DNA of 64,000 bases from Pseudomonas fluorescens (GCF_902497895.1 NZ_CABVHQ010000023.1:22267-86266); one strand, 5' to 3'. Counted from the first letter of the stretch, positions 36,638-48,205 are shown. Translations and numbers: made by a program. Notes: generated from the sequence alone by a model not told the origin.

Positions 36638-37204
36638 TCAAGGTTTGTTAATGTTATAGAGCATTCTTTGTTGTAGTTCTGCTTGGTTGTCTATTACTTT
36701 ATTCAGTCTTGAGATTTCTGATTTTAGTTGTCGGATAGTAGAAGCTTGAAGGCGAGCTTCCTCAGTTAGCATGCTCTCAATGGCCGCCGTCATTGCACCT
36801 GCAAGTTGTAAATTCGACAGCCTTTCGTTCTCGGTTTTTAGAAGCGTATTTTCTTCCATCAGTTCTTTTTTCGTATTTTTACGGCCACTGTGGCTTTTTT
36901 TTGCTGAGGTACTTTTCCATTGAAGCTCTAAATCATCGTTCAATGTGTCAATGAGCGCAACGAGTCCAGGCTGTCGTCGAGGAGTAAGTGTGCTTGGACT
37001 AACCCCACATGACAATGCAATTTGTCTCGCGACAATTTGCCTTTCCTTCGTAGTAAGTACCGACCTTTTCAGGATGACAAGTGAAATTTGTTGATATTCC
37101 TTTAGAATTTTTGCGTGTAATTTCTGTGCGACGCTCGTCTGATAAGGACTGGTAGTATCCGCAGTTGGGGCTGGTTTTTTGAAGTTGTCAAGGTCAAATT
37201 TCAT
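36638..37204 (-). CDS. coiled-coil accessory protein of the recombinase module (TnpC/GmtX-like)
   Basis: 188 aa, starting 2 bp after the stop of the 634-aa gene. The N-terminus is a basic helical region with a helix-turn-helix look (RQIALSCGVSPSTLTPRRQPG). The second half is a long leucine-repeat coiled coil (ENTLLKTENERLSNLQL and onward). A small coiled-coil protein as last gene is typical of the Tn554 trio (TnpC) and of related multi-recombinase modules. It likely helps the recombinases at the ends. The exact family name is not certain. Confidence 0.65.
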   Translation of the reverse strand: MKFDLDNFKKPAPTADTTSPYQTSVAQKLHAKILKEYQQISLVILKRSVLTTKERQIVARQIALSCGVSPSTLTPRRQPGLVALIDTLNDDLELQWKSTSAKKSHSGRKNTKKELMEENTLLKTENERLSNLQLAGAMTAAIESMLTEEARLQASTIRQLKSEISRLNKVIDNQAELQQRMLYNINKP

Positions 37205-37206
37205 AG

Positions 37207-39111
37207 TTAATCCAAAAGGCGGCTAATCTGGTCAACGACATTTTGACTCAATTTCGCTATCGCAAGCACTGAGTGATGCTTTGCAATGTACGAATGGTTA
37301 ATAGCGATCCTGGTGAGGTTGTTTCTTTGGAGAGCATTTGTTCCTAGGTTTGGGCATGTTGTGCAACGTTTAACACTCGCATAGATTTTTGGAGCTGGTA
37401 ACCCGGTAAAGCTGTCATGGCATTTGGCATCTTGCTTACTGTTTTTTAATAGCAAGCAACAGCCCCATTCAAACGCAGTATAGCTTTCAACACTGTTGCA
37501 TATAGATTCGACGAGAGCATCAAGTTCGGCTGGATCTAGGCTATCTACCTTACTTAAGGTGTTAACGATTCTTCGATAGGCTGGGCCTCTGTATTCATCG
37601 CCAAAACGGTCGGAAATGACCTGATGTATAACTTCGTCTAGGTATTCATGTTCTATCGAATACTGAACGGATTCAGATAGTTTTTTGTCAGTGTACCGGC
37701 GTGTTGCTTTTTTGCTTTTATGTAAAAAATATTCACGTACTTGAGCTTCAACATTATGATCGAAACGTCTAATTGAAAATTCAGCCCAAGAATGGCGAAA
37801 TTGATGAGGGCTGATTCCGGGGTGCTCTGCTTTTACCTCCGGGTAAACGACAAGAAAGGATTGCTCAAAATAGTTATCAAGCCACTGTCTTAAAGTGTTC
37901 GCTGTAAGCTCGCCGTTTAGGTTAAGCCATGTATCCACGTCTTCGCCATTAATGACGGCAGATGCAAGTCCCGAAGACCATGCTTTGTGGTGCAAAGGTA
38001 TGCGGTGTTTCTCGGAATCGATAAAACTTAAACTCCATATTGTTTTGACCGCTCTTGCGGCAAGGCTGTGGAAATATCTGGGGATTCTTAAACCATTTAA
38101 CGTTTTTTCTATTTCTTCTCTGACAATTACCTCGTCGCCCTTGACCTCCCAGTCAGCAGAATGAACGGACAAGAGTTCACCCGCCCTATGGCCAGTGAGT
38201 GTTAAAATTATGACCATGCACGCTTGAATGGCTAAACGGCAAAAATCAGACAGCTCAATATAAGAATCCCAAGGAAGCCTAGACAATGGTAATATACCGG
38301 ACTCTTTGAACTCATCTAAAAGCGCATGTTTTAATTTTAAGGACTTTACGCTCCTTGCACTATTTTGAAAGTGATCGCGCTCCAACACATCGAGATTTCG
38401 GCGGTTAAACTGGCGGAAAATAGAACCTAGTCCGGTAGGGTTTTTTTTCCATGCTTTGAAAAAGCATTGCGCTGCAATCAGACTCTCAGATTCAAGGATC
38501 TGTATCGAGTGGGCGAGCAGTAATGACGCAATCGCCGGAGAAATTGATCCATAGGATCCACCGTAAACCCACTCAGCGTAGTCTGAATCTAAAAATTTCA
38601 TTAAAGGATCCATCACCTCCTTTTTGAAATGTGACGATGTTTTGAAGCTTATTCCGTCGTTGATTCGACCATCAAGGTATGCTTCATGGGAGATTGAGAG
38701 CCAATAACAAAACTGGTTCAGATTATTTGCAGCGTATAAAATTGGATCACCAAGGGGCGAGAGATCTCGTACCATAACCTTCCGCACCATCTCTTTCACT
38801 TCTGACCTATTCCAGTTCCATAAGGGTTTTGTTGAATGGTTTTTTTCCCAGTACTCGCATAGCTTTTTCAGCAAGACCGATTCAACGACTGACGCATGGC
38901 AGCTTCGCACCTCCATAGGGCCTGCACGGCTTGAACTTAAAAAATTTGAGGAAAGTAAGAGTGCATTTTGCGCCCAAACGCGTTTTTCAATACTGCACTC
39001 CCATTTGAAATTGATTTTCCGGGGAGCTTCGCTTTTAGCGTCTATAACGTAGAAGAAATCACTGCCGAGTTGATTTATCACATAATATTGAGGTTCGATT
39101 CGATTAGACAT
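37207..39111 (-). CDS. second tyrosine-recombinase-like protein of the module
   Basis: 634 aa. The C-terminal half carries tyrosine-recombinase catalytic residues: Arg in LTGHRAGELLS, His-x-x-Arg in SPHQFRHSW, the later His in YFLHKSKKA and the nucleophile candidate Tyr in TRRYTDKKL. After it comes a 100-residue tail with a cysteine cluster (WGCCLLL, AKCHDS, KRCTTCPN), which may hold zinc, resembling the end of large Tn554-type TnpB recombinases. It is 9 bp after the 708-aa gene. It is probably needed with the first recombinase for integration of the island. Confidence 0.75.
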   Translation of the reverse strand: MSNRIEPQYYVINQLGSDFFYVIDAKSEAPRKINFKWECSIEKRVWAQNALLLSSNFLSSSRAGPMEVRSCHASVVESVLLKKLCEYWEKNHSTKPLWNWNRSEVKEMVRKVMVRDLSPLGDPILYAANNLNQFCYWLSISHEAYLDGRINDGISFKTSSHFKKEVMDPLMKFLDSDYAEWVYGGSYGSISPAIASLLLAHSIQILESESLIAAQCFFKAWKKNPTGLGSIFRQFNRRNLDVLERDHFQNSARSVKSLKLKHALLDEFKESGILPLSRLPWDSYIELSDFCRLAIQACMVIILTLTGHRAGELLSVHSADWEVKGDEVIVREEIEKTLNGLRIPRYFHSLAARAVKTIWSLSFIDSEKHRIPLHHKAWSSGLASAVINGEDVDTWLNLNGELTANTLRQWLDNYFEQSFLVVYPEVKAEHPGISPHQFRHSWAEFSIRRFDHNVEAQVREYFLHKSKKATRRYTDKKLSESVQYSIEHEYLDEVIHQVISDRFGDEYRGPAYRRIVNTLSKVDSLDPAELDALVESICNSVESYTAFEWGCCLLLKNSKQDAKCHDSFTGLPAPKIYASVKRCTTCPNLGTNALQRNNLTRIAINHSYIAKHHSVLAIAKLSQNVVDQISRLLD

Positions 39112-39120
39112 AATCAGCCC

Positions 39121-41247
39121 TCATATGGTCGCTTTTGGAAACGCAGGACTTAAATGTAGATCGTGCCCTTCCTTCAGCATTTTACTGTCGAATGCTTCAA
39201 GCATTACTGAGATATAGCTCGATTGAAGACTCAATGCCAGGGCTTGCTCATCGTTATCGGCTTCGTCAGCGGCTTCGTCACAAGCTTCTTTGTGAGACAG
39301 CATCAGTGCAACGGTAACAGGACTTTTGATGATTATTTTTTTCCCACTCGCGTCTTCAAGTAATGTTCCAAACGGGGTGCAGTTGAACCCTTTCTTTTCA
39401 GCTGCGCTGACTAATTCATTAAACTCTGAAATGTTAGTGGCGCTGAAATGGCCTGTGGGCCAGCCCAAGAATTCTTTCATTTGTTTCAATGATAGGTATT
39501 GGCTGCCGCTGAGCATTGCTAGCAGTTTTCTCGCATCATGTTCCTGCAGTTCATTAACCGCTTTAGAAAATGATGAGCGTTTGGCTTTTCTATGAATGGT
39601 CTCGCTTCGTGCTTTGTAAATGAACTCCTTTGTGGTAACGCTGTGGGCCGTGCTATCGGCGTCGACATTTTCTTTTGCATAGCGATCATAAGGAGTATTT
39701 GTCGGTACGCTATCGTCGTCAACAATTGCTCTTGATTGTGTAATTGCGCCAGGGCAAATTTTGAATGCCACATCTTCACATATTTCTGTTTTTTTTACGC
39801 TGCAAGCATCTGGATCAGAGATTAAATGGTGCTTTGGATGACCAGTACCCCTATTTAGCACTTTAGTCAAAAGTTTTATGAATGGAATTGTTTTTGGCTC
39901 GCGTGTTATGATTTCTTGATGTAGATGTGAATAGGGCAGGCAGGACAGCACAAGAAGGCGATAATTTCTTGAGCCTATATGTTGAGGTTGCTTGAAAGGC
40001 GATTTGTATAGCCAAAATAAATCATGGGCATCATTGGGGAAGTGGTTGTCCGTCGCTTTTCTTAACTCAGTGTAGTAAACGTATGTTTTATACTGCCAAG
40101 ATTTCTTGGGATACGCCGTGGAGCATCGGATGGTTTTCCCACTTCTTTTTTTAGTGTATGCTAAAGTGCAATGAGTCGGTGTTATTAAGATATCACTTAT
40201 TTTGATGCTTTGTTGCCCTGCGCTTTGAATTCGATCTGCCGCCATTATCCACCTGAGACAAATTTCTTCAACGGGTAAAGGTGCTATCAAATGCTTAAAG
40301 TCCATGTCGGAAAATGTTGCATACAGCTTCCCTTTAGCCGGGTCGGCAAATTGTCTAAGTGAGCCATCCATCCAAGTACATTTTGAAAGGGCTTCTTCGA
40401 GTTGCGTGGCGTTGCTGAGTGTGTTGGATTGAATTAAACTGTCACGGTAGCTATTGCAGGAGAAAAGAATACGTTCTTTGATAGTCAGATCTTCGGTTTT
40501 AACGACAGCGTCAAAGATTGTTCGGTATTTTGAAAGGTCTGCTCCTGCGCTTTTCCAGGCAGCCAGATTAATGGATCCATCATCTATTTTACTAAGTGCT
40601 TCAAGTTCGTTAGATACACTGTTTTCAGCTTTTAACAATTCACGGTGACGTTGCAAGATTTTGAGAAAATGCCAGCAAAAATGGTTCAAAGAGTCGAGTA
40701 AATCTAAATCGTCAACGTCGTAACCTTCGATTAATTGTGAGAGTGCTAATCGGGGTTCTTCAGTTTCCGTGGACTGAGGTATTGTTGGGATACCTTTCAA
40801 CATGGCGAGATATGAGCGACGATCATTTTCTGCCAGTTTGGTAAACCTCCCTTGCTCAACACCCCATTTCATTATCGTTCGAATGCAAGTGCTAACCTGC
40901 CTCAATGAACTTTGTTTTGTATAAGCGGAGCTTATTGATTCCATGAAAAGAAATACAACATTGCGTGGTACTTGTTCTTTGGTTTCATAATTTATTTCAA
41001 TGTAGGCTACGAAGTTGTTGGCAAAAAACAGCTTATTGAATATTGTTTCGCTAGGATAGTTTGCGAATGTTTTGAAGTATTCAAGAATCACCATGCATAT
41101 TGGGAAAGTTCTAAGCTTTTCAGTAAGATGCAAACTCTTGGTTGAGTCGGCACCAGAGTCTGTTTTATAATGGAAGCTTACTGTAAACTCATCAGTCTCT
41201 GGGGCGGGATCACGAAAGGGCTCTAAGCCAGTATTGCTATTCATCAT
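39121..41247 (-). CDS. large integrase-associated protein of the module (GmtZ-like?)
   Basis: 708 aa, starting at ATG 41247, inside the end of the tyrosine recombinase gene (the frame is open to 41382, but that part overlaps the first gene heavily). I see no R...HxxR...Y set, only a possible recombinase-like core (EEICLRWIMAADRI, then strands around TLAYTKKRSGKTIRC). The last 120 residues include a helical domain and an acidic stretch (DEAADEADNDEQ). Its size and position fit the large protein of trio-type modules. AT-rich like its neighbours. Confidence 0.6.
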   Translation of the reverse strand: MMNSNTGLEPFRDPAPETDEFTVSFHYKTDSGADSTKSLHLTEKLRTFPICMVILEYFKTFANYPSETIFNKLFFANNFVAYIEINYETKEQVPRNVVFLFMESISSAYTKQSSLRQVSTCIRTIMKWGVEQGRFTKLAENDRRSYLAMLKGIPTIPQSTETEEPRLALSQLIEGYDVDDLDLLDSLNHFCWHFLKILQRHRELLKAENSVSNELEALSKIDDGSINLAAWKSAGADLSKYRTIFDAVVKTEDLTIKERILFSCNSYRDSLIQSNTLSNATQLEEALSKCTWMDGSLRQFADPAKGKLYATFSDMDFKHLIAPLPVEEICLRWIMAADRIQSAGQQSIKISDILITPTHCTLAYTKKRSGKTIRCSTAYPKKSWQYKTYVYYTELRKATDNHFPNDAHDLFWLYKSPFKQPQHIGSRNYRLLVLSCLPYSHLHQEIITREPKTIPFIKLLTKVLNRGTGHPKHHLISDPDACSVKKTEICEDVAFKICPGAITQSRAIVDDDSVPTNTPYDRYAKENVDADSTAHSVTTKEFIYKARSETIHRKAKRSSFSKAVNELQEHDARKLLAMLSGSQYLSLKQMKEFLGWPTGHFSATNISEFNELVSAAEKKGFNCTPFGTLLEDASGKKIIIKSPVTVALMLSHKEACDEAADEADNDEQALALSLQSSYISVMLEAFDSKMLKEGHDLHLSPAFPKATI

Positions 41248-42409
41248 CTGGTTCCATAGATGAATTAAGTTTTTTTCTTGTTTTATCCCTGCTAAATATG
41301 TTTGCCTCAAAGGTGATATATTCTTTAGTTGTTTCTTCTCTCTCATGCCCCAATTGTTCTGAAATATATTGATAGGGGTCAATCCCGTTTTTATAGCAAT
41401 AATCTACAAGGTTTGTGGCAAACGTATGTCTAAGAGAATGAAACACTGTTAGCTTTATCGTTTTAAAGGATACTGTGTACTGATCAGGTTTATTCGTAAA
41501 AGCATCCTGAATCTCTTTTTTTAGGCTGGGCAGCGCAATATCGCGAGTAGTTTGGAATAAACGGGTGGCATGGGATGCTGAAAGGGGTTTGCCTTTAACG
41601 GAACACAGTAAGCAGCCTGGGGGTAACTGAGAACGCGCTCCGTATAAAAATTTGCGTATTTTATTGACCGTGTATGGGTTAACTAACACGTACCTGACTT
41701 TGCTTCCTTTACCGATTATCGGGATTGTTATGGTCAGATGTTCAGTTGCATCGGCCTCACTGATTTTTTCAAGCAGACTCTCTGTTTGCAAGTTGTCTAG
41801 TGAGGTAACTTCGCTACTTCTTAGTCCGCAGTGATAACCGAAGAGCAAAACCAGTTCATCTCGATATCGTATAAAACTATCTCTCGTTTTTATGTGTGCT
41901 AATATCAAGTTGAAGAGATTTTTACTCAAATACTGTTGCCGTAGGTTGTATTTTGGGCTGCCGTTGCCTTGCCCTTGATAACGGAGGTTGTGAGACCTTA
42001 CGTAGTTAAATGTGAAGTTTTTTTCTACACTTAATAAGCCGTTTTTGAAGGACGTTTTATAGAAGCTTTTTGACGTAGAAATATGGCGTTCTACGGATTC
42101 ATTGCTGAGATGGTGTTCGTTCTGAAGAATGTTCTCCAAGTAACCAGACATTTGATTGTCTGTAAGATCCTTCCAGTCGATATCGAATCTCTTGAGAGTT
42201 TCAAATAAGAGTTTTAAATCGTCGGCATTTGCTTTTATCGTGTGCCCGCTTCGGCCACGTTTGGCTAGATCAAGCAAATAAAGGGTAGGCGGGACGACCA
42301 CTGACTGGTTATCCAGTACTCCAGACTCAAGGATGGCGTAGCTGTCGAGACTGCCCCCTGCCCATTGAATACCAGTCACTCGCCTGATCAACATCGGGGA
42401 ATCCCCCAT
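41237..42409 (-). CDS. tyrosine site-specific recombinase (GmtY/TnpA-like), first gene of the module
   Basis: 390 aa. It has the full catalytic set: Arg in GYHCGLRSSEV, Lys in IGKGSKVRYV, His-x-x-Arg in FHSLRHTFA, His in QLGHEREET and Tyr in TKEYITFE. The N-terminal core-binding domain spans about residues 50-150. It starts about 75 bp from the point where ansB breaks off, the usual place of an integrase beside its attachment site. Four genes in one direction, overlapping or within 10 bp, form one operon pointing into the island. Confidence 0.88.
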   Translation of the reverse strand: MGDSPMLIRRVTGIQWAGGSLDSYAILESGVLDNQSVVVPPTLYLLDLAKRGRSGHTIKANADDLKLLFETLKRFDIDWKDLTDNQMSGYLENILQNEHHLSNESVERHISTSKSFYKTSFKNGLLSVEKNFTFNYVRSHNLRYQGQGNGSPKYNLRQQYLSKNLFNLILAHIKTRDSFIRYRDELVLLFGYHCGLRSSEVTSLDNLQTESLLEKISEADATEHLTITIPIIGKGSKVRYVLVNPYTVNKIRKFLYGARSQLPPGCLLCSVKGKPLSASHATRLFQTTRDIALPSLKKEIQDAFTNKPDQYTVSFKTIKLTVFHSLRHTFATNLVDYCYKNGIDPYQYISEQLGHEREETTKEYITFEANIFSRDKTRKKLNSSMEPDDE

Positions 42410-43624
<1,215 letters not shown>

Positions 43625-44578
43625 ATGAAGCTGCCATTCGCTGGACGTCTTCTCGCTGTCGCTATGCTCGCAGCCGCATCCGCCGCGCTGCCGCTTTCCT
43701 CGGCCTTCGCCGAAACGCCGGAAAAACCCAAAGTCGCCCTGGTCATGAAATCCCTGGCCAATGAATTCTTCCTGACCATGGAAGATGGCGCCAAGACCTA
43801 CCAGAAAGAGCACTCCGCAGACTTCGATTTGATTTCCAACGGGATCAAGGATGAAACGGACACCGCCAACCAGATTCGCATCGTCGAGCAGATGATCGTT
43901 TCCAGGGTCAACGCGCTGATCATCGCGCCGGCCGACTCCAAAGCCATGGTGCCGGTGATCAAGAAGGCGGTCGACGCCGGTATCACGGTGATCAACATCG
44001 ATAATCAGCTGGATGTCGATGTACTCAAAAGCAAAAATATCAGCGTACCTTTCGTAGGGCCGGATAACCGCAAGGGTGCTCGTCTGGTCGGTGAGTACCT
44101 GGCCAAGGAGCTGAAGGCCGGTGACGAAGTCGGCATCATCGAAGGTGTTTCCACCACGACCAATGCCCAGGCACGCACCGCCGGATTCAAGGATGCGATG
44201 GAAGCGGCGCAGATCAAAGTCGTGTCCCTGCAATCCGGTGACTGGGAAATCAACAAAGGTAACCAGGTCGCCTCCTCTATGCTGAGCGAATACCCGAACC
44301 TCAAGGCCCTGCTGGCCGGCAATGACAGCATGGCGGTCGGCGCCGTTTCCGCGGTGCGTGCAGCGGGCAAGGCGGGCAAGGTCCAGGTGGTCGGTTACGA
44401 CAACATCAACGCGATCAAGCCGATGCTCAAAGACGGCCGGGTCCTGGCGACCGCGGACCAGTTTGCTGCCAGACAAGCGGTATTCGGTATCGAAACCGCG
44501 CTGAAGATCCTCAAGGGTGAAAAGGTCGAAGGCGGCAATGGCGTGATCGAAACTCCGGTGGAACTGGTCACCCAGTAG
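43625..44578 (+). CDS. rbsB: ribose ABC transporter, periplasmic binding protein RbsB
   Basis: 317 aa, with a clear signal peptide cleaved after SSAFA. The mature protein has the two-lobed type I binding fold: VALVMKSLANEFF as first strand-helix, IAPADSK and VINIDNQ in the sugar cleft, and NDSMAVGA and VVGYDNI in the second lobe. It captures ribose and delivers it to RbsC. First gene of rbsBACRKD and the closest to the operator. Confidence 0.94.
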   Translation: MKLPFAGRLLAVAMLAAASAALPLSSAFAETPEKPKVALVMKSLANEFFLTMEDGAKTYQKEHSADFDLISNGIKDETDTANQIRIVEQMIVSRVNALIIAPADSKAMVPVIKKAVDAGITVINIDNQLDVDVLKSKNISVPFVGPDNRKGARLVGEYLAKELKAGDEVGIIEGVSTTTNAQARTAGFKDAMEAAQIKVVSLQSGDWEINKGNQVASSMLSEYPNLKALLAGNDSMAVGAVSAVRAAGKAGKVQVVGYDNINAIKPMLKDGRVLATADQFAARQAVFGIETALKILKGEKVEGGNGVIETPVELVTQ

Positions 44579-44635
44579 TCATCCTGGCGGCACACTGGCG
44601 CTCGCTCATCCGGGCGGGCGCATGGAGAGTTTCTT

Positions 44636-46189
44636 ATGTCAGTTTTCGCCCCGACCGCTGTCCTTTCGGTCAGCGGTATCGGCAAGACCTACGCTCAGCC
44701 GGTGCTGACCGACATCGACCTGAGGTTGATGCGCGGTGAAGTGCTGGCGTTGACCGGTGAAAACGGCGCAGGCAAAAGTACCCTGTCGAAAATCATCGGT
44801 GGCCTGGTCACGCCGACCATCGGCCAGATGCAGTTCCAGGGTCAGGATTACCGTCCCGCCAGCCGCACGCAGGCCGAAGACCTGGGGATCCGCATGGTCA
44901 TGCAGGAACTCAACCTGCTGCCGACCTTGTCCGTCGCCGAAAACCTGTTTCTCGACAATCTGCCCAGCCATGGCGGCTGGATCAACCGCCAGCAATTGCG
45001 CAAGGCGGCTATTGAAGCGATGGCTCAGGTCGGGCTGGATGCGATCGATCCGGACACACTGGTCGGTGAGTTGGGCATGGGTCACCAGCAGATGGTCGAG
45101 ATCGCCCGTAACCTGATTGGCGACTGCCATGTGCTGATCCTCGACGAGCCGACCGCGATGCTCACCGCTCGCGAAGTCGAAATGCTCTTCGAGCAGATTA
45201 CCCGCCTGCAAGCGCGTGGGGTGGCGATCATTTATATCTCCCATCGCCTGGAAGAACTGGCCCGGGTCGCCCAGCGCATTGCGGTGCTGCGGGACGGTTG
45301 CCTGGTCTGCGTCGAGCCGATGGCCAATTACAGCAGTGAGCAACTGGTCAACCTGATGGTGGGTCGCGAACTGGGCGAACACATCGACCTGGGGCCACGC
45401 CAGATCGGCGCTGTGGCCTTGACGGTCAAGGGGCTCAGCCGTTCGGACAAGGTCCGCGACGTCTCCTTCGAGGTGCACAGCGGCGAGATCTTTGGTATCT
45501 CCGGGCTGATCGGGGCCGGGCGCACCGAGCTGTTGCGCCTGATTTTCGGTGCCGACACGGCAGACAGCGGCAGCGTCGCGCTGGGTTCGCCGGCACAGGT
45601 AGTGAGCATCCGCTCGCCAGCCGATGCGGTCGGGCACGGGATTGCCTTGATCACCGAAGATCGCAAGGGCGAAGGGTTGCTGCTGACCCAATCGATCAGC
45701 GCCAATATTGCCCTGGGCAACATGCCGGTGATTTCCAGCGCTGGCATCGTCAATGGAGCCGACGAGTCGGCCCTGGCCCAACGGCAAATCGACGCCATGC
45801 ACATTCGCAGTTCGGGCCCGGCGCAACGGGTGTCCGAGCTGTCGGGTGGCAATCAACAGAAAGTGGTAATCGGCCGCTGGCTGGAGCGCGATTGCTCGGT
45901 GCTGCTGTTCGACGAACCGACCCGGGGAATCGACGTCGGCGCCAAATTCGACATCTATAGCCTGCTCGGCGAATTGACCCGTCAAGGCAAGGCGTTGGTG
46001 GTGGTTTCCAGCGATCTGCGCGAGTTGATGCTGATCTGTGACCGGATTGCTGTACTTTCCGCCGGGCGTTTGATCGACACCTTCGAACGCGACAGCTGGA
46101 CCCAGGACGAACTGCTTGCTGCCGCGTTTGCCGGCTACCAAAAACGTGATGCGCTGCTCCATGAAGCAGCGCCTAGGGATACCCCATGA
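44636..46189 (+). CDS. rbsA: ribose ABC transporter, ATPase RbsA
   Basis: 517 aa with two ABC domains in tandem, as in all sugar importers of this class. The first has Walker A GENGAGKST near residue 42 and Walker B LILDEPTAM; the second has GLIGAGRTE, the signature LSGGNQQK and LLFDEPTRGID. The signature of the first domain is degenerate (LGMGHQQM), as usual. It drives ribose uptake with RbsC. Its stop overlaps the rbsC start (ATGA). Confidence 0.95.
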   Translation: MSVFAPTAVLSVSGIGKTYAQPVLTDIDLRLMRGEVLALTGENGAGKSTLSKIIGGLVTPTIGQMQFQGQDYRPASRTQAEDLGIRMVMQELNLLPTLSVAENLFLDNLPSHGGWINRQQLRKAAIEAMAQVGLDAIDPDTLVGELGMGHQQMVEIARNLIGDCHVLILDEPTAMLTAREVEMLFEQITRLQARGVAIIYISHRLEELARVAQRIAVLRDGCLVCVEPMANYSSEQLVNLMVGRELGEHIDLGPRQIGAVALTVKGLSRSDKVRDVSFEVHSGEIFGISGLIGAGRTELLRLIFGADTADSGSVALGSPAQVVSIRSPADAVGHGIALITEDRKGEGLLLTQSISANIALGNMPVISSAGIVNGADESALAQRQIDAMHIRSSGPAQRVSELSGGNQQKVVIGRWLERDCSVLLFDEPTRGIDVGAKFDIYSLLGELTRQGKALVVVSSDLRELMLICDRIAVLSAGRLIDTFERDSWTQDELLAAAFAGYQKRDALLHEAAPRDTP

Positions 46190-47163
46190 CAACTGCACTT
46201 TCTGCCAGCAAACGTAGTGGCAACTATTACGGCCTGGGCACTTACCTGGGCCTGGCCGGAGCCTTGCTGGCAATGATTGCTCTGTTCTCGACCCTGAGCA
46301 GTCATTTTCTCTCCTATGACACCTTCAGCACCCTGGCCAACCAGATTCCGGATTTGATGGTATTGGCCGTCGGCATGACCTTCGTCCTGATCATTGGTGG
46401 TATCGATCTGTCGGTCGGGTCGGTGTTGGCCCTGGCCGCTTCGGCGGTCAGCGTGGCGATCCTCGGCTGGGGCTGGAGCGTCATGCCGGCCGCCTTGCTC
46501 GGCATGGTCGTCGCGGCACTGGCCGGTACCCTCACCGGTTCGATCACCGTGGCCTGGCGGATTCCGTCGTTCATCGTGTCCCTGGGCGTGCTGGAAATGG
46601 CGCGCGGCGTGGCTTACCAGATGACCGGCTCGCGCACGGCTTACATCGGCGATGCCTTTGCCTGGCTGTCGAACCCGATCGCCTTTGGTATTTCGCCGTC
46701 GTTCATCATTGCCTTGTCGATCATCTTTATCGCTCAGGCGGTGCTGACGCGCACGGTGTTCGGGCGCTACCTGATCGGCATTGGCACCAACGAAGAAGCG
46801 GTGCGTCTGGCAGGCATCAATCCAAAGCCCTACAAGATCCTGGTGTTCAGCCTGATGGGGCTGTTGGCCGGGGTGGCGGCGCTGTTTCAGATTTCTCGCC
46901 TGGAGGCGGCGGACCCGAATGCCGGTTCCGGCCTGGAGCTGCAGGTCATCGCCGCAGTGGTGATCGGTGGCACCAGCCTCATGGGTGGGCGCGGTTCGGT
47001 CATCAGTACCTTTTTTGGCGTGCTGATCATTTCCGTGCTGGCAGCCGGTCTCGCGCAAATCGGTGCGACCGAACCGACCAAACGCATCATCACTGGCGCC
47101 GTCATCGTGGTCGCAGTGGTACTCGATACTTATCGCAGTCAGCGCGCACGTCGGCGGACATAA
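46186..47163 (+). CDS. rbsC: ribose ABC transporter, permease RbsC
   Basis: 325 aa, with eight to ten hydrophobic segments. The cytoplasmic loop has the coupling motif EEAVRLAGINP, and the FVLIIGGIDLSVGSVLALAA segment is highly conserved in monosaccharide permeases. Forms the membrane channel as a dimer. 3 bp before rbsR. Confidence 0.95.
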   Translation: MTTALSASKRSGNYYGLGTYLGLAGALLAMIALFSTLSSHFLSYDTFSTLANQIPDLMVLAVGMTFVLIIGGIDLSVGSVLALAASAVSVAILGWGWSVMPAALLGMVVAALAGTLTGSITVAWRIPSFIVSLGVLEMARGVAYQMTGSRTAYIGDAFAWLSNPIAFGISPSFIIALSIIFIAQAVLTRTVFGRYLIGIGTNEEAVRLAGINPKPYKILVFSLMGLLAGVAALFQISRLEAADPNAGSGLELQVIAAVVIGGTSLMGGRGSVISTFFGVLIISVLAAGLAQIGATEPTKRIITGAVIVVAVVLDTYRSQRARRRT

Positions 47164-47166
47164 GTC

Positions 47167-48186
47167 ATGGCAACTATCAAAGATGTAGCAGCGCTCGCCG
47201 GAATTTCCTACACCACGGTCTCGCATGTGGTGAACAAGACCCGACCAGTCAGTGAAGAGGTCAGGGTCAAAGTCGAGGCGGCGATCAAGAGCCTGGACTA
47301 CGTGCCCAGTGCCGTCGCCCGTTCATTGAAAGCCAAAACCACGGCGACCATCGGTTTGCTGGTGCCCAACAGTCTCAACCCGTACTTCGCCGAACTGGCC
47401 CGGGGCATCGAGGATTACTGCGAGCGTAACGGCTACTGCGTGATTCTGTGCAACTCCGATGACAACCCGGACAAACAACGCAGCTATCTGCGGGTGCTGC
47501 TGGAAAAACGCATCGATGGCTTGATAGTCGCCTCGGCCGGTGGTGATTCCGGACTGGCTGCCGGTCTGGCCGCGGTGCGCACGCCGATGGTGATAGTCGA
47601 CCGGGGGCTGGAGGGGATTGATGCAGACATGGTGCGCATCGATCATGAATACGGCGCCTATCTGGCGACTCGCCACTTGCTCGACCTGGGCCACCGGGAC
47701 ATCGCCTGTATCGGTGGGCCGGCCCATACCAGCGTGGCGCAGATGCGTCTGGCCGGTTATTGCCGGGCGCTGAAAGAGGCCGGGGTGCAAGTACCGCGGG
47801 AGCGGATGCTCGAGAGTGACTTCACCAGTACCGGCGGTTACAGCGCTGCCGCTCGGCTTCTGGAAAAAAATCCACCCAGCGCGATATTCGCCGGTAACGA
47901 CATGATGGGTATCGGCGTGTTGCGTGCCGCGGCCGAGCGCAATATTCGGGTGCCGAGCGAGCTCTCGGTCATTGGCTTCGACGATATCCAGATGAGCCGT
48001 TATGTCTATCCGGCACTGACCACCGTGGGCCAGTCGATCCTCGAGTTGGGCGAGATGGCCGCACAAGTCCTGTTGCGGCGGATTGCGACCCCCGAGCTGG
48101 CCACCGATCAGCGCATCGTGACCCCGAGTATTGTCTTGCGCGAGTCGACCGCGCCGCTGGCCGGCTTCTTTGACCAATACCGCTGA
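47167..48186 (+). CDS. rbsR: ribose operon repressor RbsR (LacI family)
   Basis: 339 aa. N-terminal LacI-type helix-turn-helix (ATIKDVAALAGISYTTVSHV, then the hinge helix near VARSLKA) followed by a periplasmic-binding-like sensor domain (GLLVPNSLNPYFAELARGIE; FAGNDMMGIGVL). It likely binds the palindrome upstream of rbsB and lets go when ribose is bound. Placed inside the operon, so it is autoregulated. Confidence 0.93.
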   Translation: MATIKDVAALAGISYTTVSHVVNKTRPVSEEVRVKVEAAIKSLDYVPSAVARSLKAKTTATIGLLVPNSLNPYFAELARGIEDYCERNGYCVILCNSDDNPDKQRSYLRVLLEKRIDGLIVASAGGDSGLAAGLAAVRTPMVIVDRGLEGIDADMVRIDHEYGAYLATRHLLDLGHRDIACIGGPAHTSVAQMRLAGYCRALKEAGVQVPRERMLESDFTSTGGYSAAARLLEKNPPSAIFAGNDMMGIGVLRAAAERNIRVPSELSVIGFDDIQMSRYVYPALTTVGQSILELGEMAAQVLLRRIATPELATDQRIVTPSIVLRESTAPLAGFFDQYR

Positions 48187-48205
48187 ACCAAATTGATGAG
48201 TACCG

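Noticed and set aside
44639..46273. Long minus-strand ORF (544 aa) opposite rbsA
   Set aside because: Shadow frame of a GC-rich gene; no family features, and rbsA on the plus strand is complete.
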